Part shown: piece by piece, positions 1 through 5,149 of the stretch
How the letters are laid out: each line of letters starts with the position of its first letter
Numbering within the stretch: the stretch's first letter is position 1
Assembly: GCA_028723545.1 (NCBI GenBank)
Contig: JAQYER010000008.1
Location: forward strand, 1-5,149
Source of the DNA: Caryophanales bacterium
GTDB lineage: Bacteria; Bacillota_I; Bacilli_A; RFN20; CAG-826
Length of the DNA stretch: 5,149 nucleotides
Reading direction: 5' to 3'
The notes under the pieces: generated by a model
Seen by the model: the letters and a program-made list of their open reading frames with translations, nothing else
The model's database searches: none
What the model was told of the DNA's origin: nothing
Made by a program: the position numbers and the translations under genes

Positions 1-1419
1 AGTAAAGATTTAATGTGGAATGCCGCTTTTGGTGTTTATTCATCTACTAATTGGTTTGGGAATATCGCTATTGTTTGTGGAACAGGGAATAATGCTGGAG
101 ATGGATATGCATTATCAATCATTTTAAAAGAGCATAAAATAAACTGTACATTATTATTAATTGAAGAACGTTTTTCTGAAGATGGAAAATATTATTTTGA
201 TAAAGCAAAACAATTGGGCATAAAGCATTATTTAATAAATGATAATACATCATTTAAATACAATATTATTGTCGATTGTTTATTAGGAACTGGTTTTAAG
301 GGTACTCCAAAAGATAATTATATTAATGTCATTAATCGCATTAATAATTCCAAATCTTATGTCGTAAGTGTCGATATAAATTCGGGGTTAAACGGAAATA
401 ATGGTTTAGGAGATTATGTAATAAAATCTGACTTAACTGTTTCAATTGGTTCTTATAAATATGGTCATTTTTTAAATAAAGCAATGGACTATATTAAAAA
501 ATTAGTAAATATCGATATCGGAATTAAAATATTACAAAGTGACGCAAAATTATTAGAAATCGAAGATTTTAAAAAAGCATTCAAGCCTCGAAATCATTTT
601 TCCAATAAAGGAACATATGGATATGTTGGAATAATTGGCGGATCAAAAAATTATATTGGTGCAGTTAAATTGTCTTCACTAGCTGTTGCAGCATTAAGAA
701 GCGGATGTGGTGTATCTAGACTAATTATTCCTGAATCAATAAAACAATATATTTTGCCAAATATTTTAGAAGCAACTATTTATCCTCTTGAAGATAAAGA
801 TGGATTTATTATCTTTAGCAAAGATAATATTGATGAAGCAATAAAGGGATTAAAAGCCATTGCAATTGGTCCTGGACTAGGAAATAAAGAAGATCATAAA
901 AAGATAATTCAATATTTAATTGAAACTTGTGATGTTCCTTTAATAATTGACGCAGACGGATTAAATTCTTTATCAAAAATCGATTTATCGATATTAAATA
1001 ATTCCAAAGCGAAAATTGTATTAACTCCACATATAAAAGAATTTTCTCGATTAATCAATGTTAGTGTTAACGATATCTTTTTAGACCCAGTTAAATATGT
1101 TTCTTCTTTTGTTAATCAATATAATGTTACTTTGTTATTAAAAGGACCAACGACAATTATTGCTGACAAAACTCAAATATATTTTGTTAATAACGGTAGT
1201 CCTGGTATGGCAAGCGCTGGTAGTGGAGATGTATTAACTGGAATAATTACTGGCTTATTAGGATATCAACAAGATAATATTTTATTCACTGTTTCTTTAG
1301 GAGCGTTCATCAATGGTTTAGCAGGAGAAATTGCCGCTAAAAAATTTGGAGAAATATCAATGCTTAGTTCAGATACAATTTCATCAATTCCAGACGCAAT
1401 TATGAGGATTATAAATTAA
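1..1419 (+). CDS. nnr: Bifunctional NAD(P)H-hydrate epimerase / ADP-dependent NAD(P)H-hydrate dehydratase, 5' end cut by window
   Basis: This is a cytosolic metabolite-repair enzyme. The N-terminal half epimerises damaged (hydrated) NADH and NADPH, and the C-terminal half dehydrates the S form back to NAD(P)H using ADP. The frame is open to base 1, and the first ATG (base 13) falls where the family has its internal 'LMExAG'-like segment, so about 20-30 N-terminal residues lie outside the window. Counting from that ATG, the YjeF_N domain shows CGTGNNAGDGY (22-32), the IIVDCLLGTGFKG strand-loop (85-97) and VDINSGLNG (120-128). The carbohydrate-kinase-like dehydratase domain shows NKGTYGYVGIIGGS (198-211), GPGLG (286-290), IIDADGLN (311-318), LTPH (337-340), LLKGPT (375-380) and AGSGDVLTG (402-410), which contains the catalytic Asp. 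Some motif positions deviate from consensus (DINSG for DIPSG, SNKG for SHKG), but the main catalytic residues are present, so I expect both activities. It ends 5 bases before the transporter gene and probably shares its transcript. Confidence 0.93.
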   Translation, partial: SKDLMWNAAFGVYSSTNWFGNIAIVCGTGNNAGDGYALSIILKEHKINCTLLLIEERFSEDGKYYFDKAKQLGIKHYLINDNTSFKYNIIVDCLLGTGFKGTPKDNYINVINRINNSKSYVVSVDINSGLNGNNGLGDYVIKSDLTVSIGSYKYGHFLNKAMDYIKKLVNIDIGIKILQSDAKLLEIEDFKKAFKPRNHFSNKGTYGYVGIIGGSKNYIGAVKLSSLAVAALRSGCGVSRLIIPESIKQYILPNILEATIYPLEDKDGFIIFSKDNIDEAIKGLKAIAIGPGLGNKEDHKKIIQYLIETCDVPLIIDADGLNSLSKIDLSILNNSKAKIVLTPHIKEFSRLINVSVNDIFLDPVKYVSSFVNQYNVTLLLKGPTTIIADKTQIYFVNNGSPGMASAGSGDVLTGIITGLLGYQQDNILFTVSLGAFINGLAGEIAAKKFGEISMLSSDTISSIPDAIMRIIN

Positions 1420-1424
1420 TTATT

Positions 1425-2597
1425 ATGTCAACTTTGCTTTTAGCAATTATATATATTTGTTTCATTTCTTTAGGTCTACCTGATTCAACATTAGGTTCGG
1501 CTTGGCCAGCTATTCACGCTGAATTAAATGTCCCTGTTTCATATATGGGATTTATTTCAATGTCAGTTTCTTTTTGCACGATTATTTCGGCTTTATTTTC
1601 TGATAAATTAATAAGAAAATTTTCAACTAGAACAATTGTGGCATTTAGTATATTTCTCACGATAATTGGAATGGCTGGATTTGCCTTTTCAAATCAGTTT
1701 TGGCTACTAATTTTATTTGCTATACCATATGGCTTAGGAGCGGGTGCGATTGATTCATCTTTAAACAATTATGTCGCTCTTCATTATTCAGCTAAACATT
1801 TAAGTTGGCTTCATTGCTTTTGGGGAGTAGGAACTTTAGTAGGGCCATATGCGATGAGTTATGCGATTTCATCTTCATTTGGATGGAGATTAGGTTATAT
1901 TGTTGTTGGCATATTGCAAATAATAATATTAGCAATCGTTTTAATTACTTTTCCATTATGGAAAAAAGCCAAAATTAAAGGCGAAGAAAATAATGAAGAA
2001 GTTCAATTCGCTAAATTGACATTCAAACAAAAATTATCAATCAAAGGTGTTATTTTCATTCTTATTGCTTTTTTCGCATATTGTTCATTAGAACAAACTG
2101 GTATGGTTTGGGCATCAACATATTTTAATAATGCAAAAGGGCTAAACAAAGAAACTTCCGCTGCGCTTGGATCGCTTTTTTATATTGGGATAACAGTTGG
2201 AAGATTTATTTCAGGATTTATTTCAAGCAAACTTAATGATAAACAAATGATTAGGCTTGGGATATCAATTATTATTCCAGGAATAATACTTCTTTTATTA
2301 CCGTTTGATACATATATTCTATCAATCATCGGATTAATATTTATTGGACTTGGATGCGCGCCGATATATCCATGCATTATTCATTCAACACCAATTAATT
2401 TTGGAAAAGAGAATTCGCAAGCTATCATTGGACTTGAAATGGCGTTTGCTTATGTTGGAACAACGTTAATGCCTCCTCTTTTTGGTGTAATTGCAAATTA
2501 TATCGATATCCGATTATATCCAATTTATTTATCAATATTTTTAATCGTTCTTATCATCTGCTCTGAATTAACAAATAAGAAAATTAAATCCCATTAA
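1425..2597 (+). CDS. Major facilitator superfamily (MFS) transporter, 12 membrane helices, substrate unknown
   Basis: This is an inner-membrane secondary transporter of 390 residues, a normal full length for the superfamily. Hydrophobic helices fall at about 2-22, 40-59, 69-88, 92-111, 128-150, 154-178, 207-228, 245-267, 277-293, 297-318, 333-357 and 362-382. A charged loop (179-206, with KKAKIKGEENNEE) separates the two six-helix halves. The opening 'ISLGLPDSTLGSAWP' (14-28) and 'WLHCFWGVGTLVGP' (128-141) resemble a common MFS group in Bacillota loosely related to fucose and other sugar permeases. The helix 2-3 loop (SDKLIRKFSTR, 59-69) is a degenerate form of the MFS motif A, and GRFISGF (259-265) is the equivalent in the second half. 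The ATG at 1425 fits the family N-terminus, but the nearest Shine-Dalgarno-like GAGG (1404-1407) is 17 bases upstream, so translation may depend on coupling to the preceding gene. The substrate cannot be inferred from the sequence; the neighbouring repair enzyme gives no firm hint. Confidence 0.9.
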   Translation: MSTLLLAIIYICFISLGLPDSTLGSAWPAIHAELNVPVSYMGFISMSVSFCTIISALFSDKLIRKFSTRTIVAFSIFLTIIGMAGFAFSNQFWLLILFAIPYGLGAGAIDSSLNNYVALHYSAKHLSWLHCFWGVGTLVGPYAMSYAISSSFGWRLGYIVVGILQIIILAIVLITFPLWKKAKIKGEENNEEVQFAKLTFKQKLSIKGVIFILIAFFAYCSLEQTGMVWASTYFNNAKGLNKETSAALGSLFYIGITVGRFISGFISSKLNDKQMIRLGISIIIPGIILLLLPFDTYILSIIGLIFIGLGCAPIYPCIIHSTPINFGKENSQAIIGLEMAFAYVGTTLMPPLFGVIANYIDIRLYPIYLSIFLIVLIICSELTNKKIKSH

Positions 2598-2624
2598 AAA
2601 TATATAATTTCATATATTATTTTT

Positions 2625-2651
2625 ATCATCTCTTTTTGAGGTGATTTTTTT
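2625..2651 (+). terminator. Rho-independent terminator of the nnr-MFS unit
   Basis: Left arm ATCATCTC (2625-2632), TTTTT loop (2633-2637) and right arm GAGGTGAT (2638-2645) form an 8-bp stem with one G-U pair. It is followed at once by a run of T (2646-2651). The position, 28 bases after the transporter stop codon, is right for ending the upstream transcript and insulating the defence operon. Confidence 0.85.
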
Positions 2652-2679
2652 ATTTAAAATTTTGTTAAAACTTGTATAT

Positions 2680-2704
2680 ATGTGCGAAATATTCGCGCGT
2701 TTTT
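2680..2704 (+). other. Second hairpin with short T run, possible back-up terminator or attenuator
   Basis: Bases 2680-2688 (ATGTGCGAA) can pair with 2692-2700 (TTCGCGCGT) around an ATA loop. The stem has 9 pairs, two of them G-U, and an unbroken core GCGAA/TTCGC. TTTT (2701-2704) follows. GCGCG is conspicuous in such AT-rich intergenic DNA. It could be a second terminator for the upstream unit, or a leader attenuator if a jet promoter lies upstream of it. The short T run and three-base loop make it weaker than the hairpin at 2625. Confidence 0.4.
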
Positions 2705-2724
2705 GAACAAAATTTGTTCAAAAA
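2700..2724. repeat. Perfect 12-bp inverted repeat, candidate operator of the jet operon
   Basis: The arm TTTTTGAACAAA (2700-2711) and its exact reverse complement TTTGTTCAAAAA (2713-2724) flank a single A at 2712. Neither strand has a T run after the hairpin, so it is not a normal terminator. Its symmetry, its place about 100 bp upstream of jetA and its core GAAC-N7-GTTC look like a binding site for a dimeric regulator. The regulator is unknown and none is encoded in the window. The left arm shares its T run with the preceding hairpin. Confidence 0.5.
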
Positions 2725-2749
2725 ATAAAAAAATAGTGTCGATTAATTC

Positions 2750-2755
2750 TATACT
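2750..2755 (+). promoter_or_regulatory. Candidate -10 element (TATACT) for jetA
   Basis: TATACT matches the housekeeping sigma -10 consensus at five of six positions and would give a leader of about 60 bases before jetA. No convincing -35 lies 16-18 bases upstream, only an A-rich stretch, so it would have to rely on upstream A-tract contacts or an activator. It sits 25 bp downstream of the inverted repeat, which could place that repeat near the -35 region. Weak evidence. Confidence 0.3.
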
Positions 2756-2769
2756 TTTTGATTTGCCTA

Positions 2770-2798
2770 TTGTGAAAGATAAAAAATACCTTTATGCT
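2770..2798 (+). promoter_or_regulatory. Alternative promoter for jetA (TTGTGA-N17-TATGCT)
   Basis: A TTGTGA (2770-2775) and a TATGCT (2793-2798) are separated by exactly 17 bases, the ideal spacing, each matching consensus at four of six positions. Transcription would begin near 2805, right at the ribosome binding site, leaving almost no leader. That makes it less attractive despite the good spacing. In DNA this AT-rich, such matches arise by chance. Confidence 0.25.
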
Positions 2799-2804
2799 TA
2801 TAAC

Positions 2805-2811
2805 AAAGGAG
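2805..2811 (+). promoter_or_regulatory. Ribosome binding site of jetA
   Basis: AAAGGAG lies 10 bases upstream of the ATG at 2822. It is the only strong Shine-Dalgarno sequence in the gap and fixes the start codon of jetA. Confidence 0.8.
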
Positions 2812-2821
2812 AATTTTTGCT

Positions 2822-4273
2822 ATGAAATTATTTGATAAAATTCCAACAAATTTCTTCTCTCTTCTTACGAGAAAATATCGTTCAATATATGCCTTCGCGC
2901 TTCTTACTTTGTATGATGCACTTAAGACATATAAAACTAAAATCAAACGAAGCGATTATGTGTCAATGCTAAAAAATCGCGGTTCAGAATTATTGAATTT
3001 GTTTGATATCAATGAAGATAGAAGTGAAGACGGTGATGAAACAAAAGATGAAACTCCAAACATCGATGACAATTTATTAAATCAAAAAGTCAATTACATC
3101 ATCCGTAAATTAGTCCAGACTGGTTGGATCCAAATTGAAAAAGAATCAAAAACAAACACTTATTATATTTACCTTCCATCTTACACAGTGTATTCACTTG
3201 AATTAATCAAAAACATTTGTTCAGATGTGACAAGCTATATCCCATTAGTGCATCAAACATATAGTGAACTCAAGCTTGAAAATGAAAAAGAAGATGACTT
3301 CATGTTTAGAACTCTTCTAAATGCCTTGAAAAACGCTGAAAGCCTTGAATTAAATGTTTCAATGTTACATCACTCAATATGTGTATATTCTCATCGATTG
3401 ACAAATATCTTATCTCCAAATGACATTTTAGCGGAACACTTCAATGAATATGCGGAAGAAATATCTGATAATTTCTATCATCCGATGAAAACATATGACT
3501 CATTTGGTTTATATTCTCTTCCAATTATCAACATCCTTAAAGGATGGCTCAATTCCGAAAGAATATTATACAAATTAGCGGAGCAAGCTCGATTAGAACC
3601 AGAATATGTTGAATTAAGTGTTAATGAACGTATTAAGAAAATTACCAAAATTATTAATTCAATCATCGATATCTTCTCTGAATTATATGATGATTTCTCC
3701 GACATCGATGAAGAGAATTCAAATTATATTGAATCAGTTCAAAAGAAAGTTCGCTATTTATCAAATAACGATAGAACAATTAAAGGCAAAGTTGAAATGA
3801 TCTTATTAACTATCGCTCGTGAATTATATGAAAATGATGGCGATGTTGATAAATCCGCAACAATTAAAAAAGCCGGCGATACAATTGAATTAAGAAGAAG
3901 CGCGTTAATAACTGAAACTTCATTAACGATGCCGATTCACCGAACAGGATATGCCGAAACAGAATTAATGGGTCTTGAAGAACCAATTACTCCTGACGCC
4001 GATTCATTAAATCAATATTTAGATAAAGAAGTTAATGAATTCGGCCAAGCTGCTGTTAATAAATTCATTATTGATCGATTAAATGGCAAAGATGAAATTG
4101 ATACTGAAACGATTGAAATTAAGAATTTGGAAGATTTAACTCTCCTTATTCTTGGAATCATTAACTCCCAATTTGATGATTCAATCATTAATAAAGAAAG
4201 ATTCGAAAACGTCATCGTTAAAAATGGCTCATTCGAATTACCAAAATACAAATTAACGAGAAAGGATAAATAA
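2822..4273 (+). CDS. jetA: Wadjet defence protein JetA (MukF-like kleisin, probably type II)
   Basis: JetA is the kleisin of the Wadjet complex. It bridges the JetC ATPase heads and binds a JetB dimer, forming the condensin-like motor that detects small circular plasmids. The protein has 483 residues and no signal peptide or membrane helices. The N-terminus 'LFDKIPTNFFSLL' (3-15) followed by 'YAFALLTLYDAL' (23-34) recalls the JetA family formerly called DUF5716. A helix-rich winged-helix region spans about 1-125, ending in 'IIRKLVQTGWIQIE' (93-106) and a beta-wing 'TYYIYLPSYTVY' (113-124). It is interrupted by a very acidic insert (62-83). A mostly helical middle (about 126-345) fits the MukF-like arm, and a C-terminal segment (about 400-475) probably forms the JetC-binding winged helix. 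The ATG is supported by AAAGGAG. Its stop is 2 bases before jetB. Assignment rests on remembered family features plus the gene order kleisin, KITE, SMC. A MukF homologue outside defence is the main alternative. Confidence 0.83.
   Translation: MKLFDKIPTNFFSLLTRKYRSIYAFALLTLYDALKTYKTKIKRSDYVSMLKNRGSELLNLFDINEDRSEDGDETKDETPNIDDNLLNQKVNYIIRKLVQTGWIQIEKESKTNTYYIYLPSYTVYSLELIKNICSDVTSYIPLVHQTYSELKLENEKEDDFMFRTLLNALKNAESLELNVSMLHHSICVYSHRLTNILSPNDILAEHFNEYAEEISDNFYHPMKTYDSFGLYSLPIINILKGWLNSERILYKLAEQARLEPEYVELSVNERIKKITKIINSIIDIFSELYDDFSDIDEENSNYIESVQKKVRYLSNNDRTIKGKVEMILLTIARELYENDGDVDKSATIKKAGDTIELRRSALITETSLTMPIHRTGYAETELMGLEEPITPDADSLNQYLDKEVNEFGQAAVNKFIIDRLNGKDEIDTETIEIKNLEDLTLLILGIINSQFDDSIINKERFENVIVKNGSFELPKYKLTRKDK
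4259..4266 (+). promoter_or_regulatory. Ribosome binding site of jetB inside the jetA 3' end
   Basis: GAGAAAGG, followed by A, lies 9-10 bases before the jetB ATG (4276) and entirely within the last codons of jetA. Translation of the two subunits is therefore likely coupled. Confidence 0.6.
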
Positions 4274-4275
4274 TT

Positions 4276-4902
4276 ATGTTTGAAAGTGCTTATGAAACAT
4301 TAAACCATACCGAACAAGCTCAATTTAAAGATGCCCTCAACAACTTATTATTTAAATGTTTTATTGTTCGCAAAGTTTATGATCGAACAAGAAAAATGTC
4401 GAGAGTTAATTCAGATTATTTGTTTATTGAAAAACATTTAGATTTATTTAATGACTATTTGTCTTACAGTGGCCTTGATATTGACCTCGATGACACAGAT
4501 GGTGTAATTACTCTTCGTTCACTTGAAGGTAAAAATAATTTACGTGTCGATGGTGTGACTACCTTATTAATATATTTATTAAGATATTATTATGAAGAAC
4601 AAGTCGTTTTAAAACCAAACTCAACTGAAATCTTTATGGATACAAATAACATCAAAGATTTATTAAAAGAAAAAGGATTAATCAAGCTCAACAAGAAATT
4701 TAATATGACTTCAATTTCTTCATCAATGAAAATACTTGCTCAATACAATATTGTCACTCGTGTTGAAAATACTTTTTCTGATTCATATTATTCATTTTAT
4801 ATTCTTCCTTCAATTCGTCACGCGATTTCACAAATTAAGATGGATGTCTTAACTGAAGAAATTGACGCGAAGGGAAATGAAGAAGAAGACGCATTAATGT
4901 AG
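4276..4902 (+). CDS. jetB: Wadjet defence protein JetB (MukE-like KITE subunit, DUF4194 type)
   Basis: JetB is the small winged-helix subunit that dimerises on the middle of the JetA kleisin and contacts DNA and the JetC heads. At 208 residues it has the usual size. An N-terminal helix (about 11-35, 'FKDALNNLLFKCFIVRK') is followed by 'DYLFIEKHLDLFNDYLSYSG' (47-66), a typical start of DUF4194/MukE-like proteins. The segment 'GVITLRSLEG' (76-85) and the helix 'TTLLIYLLRYYYEE' (95-108) match the first winged helix of this family as I know it. A second winged helix is likely at about 115-180, with the strand 'SYYSFYILPSI' (170-180) closing it. The tail (194-208) is acidic and probably disordered. 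It starts 2 bases after jetA and its TAG stop overlaps the jetC Shine-Dalgarno, so all three are one transcription unit. A general MukE-like protein is the alternative; the SMC gene that follows supports Wadjet. Confidence 0.85.
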   Translation: MFESAYETLNHTEQAQFKDALNNLLFKCFIVRKVYDRTRKMSRVNSDYLFIEKHLDLFNDYLSYSGLDIDLDDTDGVITLRSLEGKNNLRVDGVTTLLIYLLRYYYEEQVVLKPNSTEIFMDTNNIKDLLKEKGLIKLNKKFNMTSISSSMKILAQYNIVTRVENTFSDSYYSFYILPSIRHAISQIKMDVLTEEIDAKGNEEEDALM

Positions 4903-4907
4903 GAGGT
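4901..4907 (+). promoter_or_regulatory. Ribosome binding site of jetC overlapping the jetB stop codon
   Basis: AGGAGGT is close to a perfect anti-16S complement and lies 6 bases before the ATG at 4914. Its first two bases are the last two of the jetB TAG stop. This confirms the jetC start and suggests reinitiation or coupling. Confidence 0.88.
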
Positions 4908-4913
4908 ATCATC

Positions 4914-5149
4914 ATGCTTAATTTAAATAAATTACGTTTAATTAACTGGCATTTATTCTCAAATGAAACTGAGAATATCGATAACGTTACATTCCTTACT
5001 GGAGCGAACGGAACTGGAAAATCAACAATTATTGATGCGATTCAAATTGTTTTATTAGGTGACACAACAAGTCGTAATTTCAATAAAGCAGCGAATGATA
5101 AATCTGCTCGTACATTGATTAGCTATCTTAAAGGTGATACTGGAGAAAG
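4914..5149 (+). CDS. jetC: Wadjet defence protein JetC (SMC/MukB-like ATPase), N-terminal part only, cut by window
   Basis: JetC is the SMC-family motor of Wadjet. Its paired ABC-type heads hydrolyse ATP to extrude DNA loops, with a long coiled coil between the two halves of the head. Only the first 78 residues are visible, because the window ends mid-codon with the frame still open. They read 'LNKLRLINWHLF' (4-15), the usual first strands of an SMC/Rad50-like head, then the Walker A motif GANGTGKST (30-38) and 'IIDAIQIVLLGD' (39-50). The following 'FNKAANDKSARTLISYLKGD' (56-75) is the stretch that in my memory best marks JetC proteins, with the R-T-L-x-x-Y-L pattern. The coiled coil, ABC signature and Walker B lie beyond the edge. 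RecN, Rad50/SbcC and chromosomal SMC also share a Walker A of this form, but none follows a kleisin and KITE pair in this order except MukB-type systems. Confidence 0.88.
   Translation, partial: MLNLNKLRLINWHLFSNETENIDNVTFLTGANGTGKSTIIDAIQIVLLGDTTSRNFNKAANDKSARTLISYLKGDTGE

Noticed and set aside
120..345. Loss of nnr activity suggested by DINSG for DIPSG, SNKG for SHKG and TPHIKE for TPHxGE
   Set aside because: The frame is intact, the nucleotide-binding and catalytic GSGD motifs are kept, and I believe such substitutions occur in working relatives. No clear sign of decay.
2705..2719. LexA/DinR SOS box from the GAAC...GTTC core
   Set aside because: The Bacillota LexA box has four bases between GAAC and GTTC; here there are seven, so SOS control is not supported.
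2598..2821. tRNA, small RNA, CRISPR or attachment site in the gap
   Set aside because: There are no cloverleaf arms, no spaced repeat array, and no direct repeat flanking the jet operon within the window.
3478..3800. Small open frames on both strands inside jetA
   Set aside because: They lie within a well-supported gene, lack ribosome binding sites and show no recognisable protein features; they follow from low GC and codon bias.
2822..4902. Housekeeping condensin (ScpA/ScpB) or MukF/MukE instead of Wadjet
   Set aside because: ScpA and ScpB are not normally followed directly by an SMC gene and JetA is too long for ScpA. MukFEB is known mainly from Gammaproteobacteria, whereas this DNA looks like low-GC Bacillota, and the JetC N-terminus carries the JetC-like stretch after Walker A.
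1..4902. Mycoplasma-type genetic code (TGA as Trp)
   Set aside because: All Trp codons in the visible genes are TGG, no in-frame TGA occurs, and each complete gene ends at TAA or TAG at the expected family length.

Overview
The window is AT-rich DNA (roughly 30% GC by eye) with short intergenic gaps and strong purine-rich ribosome binding sites. All five genes lie on the + strand. Tryptophan is encoded by TGG at all 12 positions I counted, with no in-frame TGA, so the standard bacterial code fits. Together this suggests a low-GC Bacillota or Acholeplasma/Erysipelotrichia-like bacterium using the ordinary code. The lineage is inferred, not demonstrated.

Left part (1-2597): a tight two-gene unit. 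The first gene, cut by the left edge, is a bifunctional NAD(P)HX epimerase/dehydratase (YjeF/Nnr type), a metabolite-repair enzyme. Five bases after it begins a complete 12-helix major facilitator superfamily transporter of unknown substrate. A good intrinsic terminator at 2625-2651 closes this unit.

Gap (2598-2821, 224 bp): after the terminator come a second hairpin followed by a short T run, a perfect 12+12 bp inverted repeat with a one-base centre, possible promoter elements, and a strong ribosome binding site for the next gene. The inverted repeat is the main unexplained structure in the window.

Right part (2822-5149): three consecutive, translationally tight genes read as jetA (MukF-like kleisin), jetB (MukE-like winged-helix KITE subunit) and the first 78 codons of jetC (SMC/MukB-like ATPase with an intact Walker A motif). 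This is the start of a Wadjet anti-plasmid defence operon, most like type II. The fourth gene, jetD (the TOPRIM nuclease), would be expected just past the right edge and cannot be seen. In known Wadjet systems JetABC is a condensin-like motor that extrudes DNA loops, senses small closed circles, and presents them to JetD for cleavage. Isoleucine codon choice differs between the defence genes (ATC over ATA) and the two upstream genes (ATA over ATC), which may mean a separate origin or different expression.
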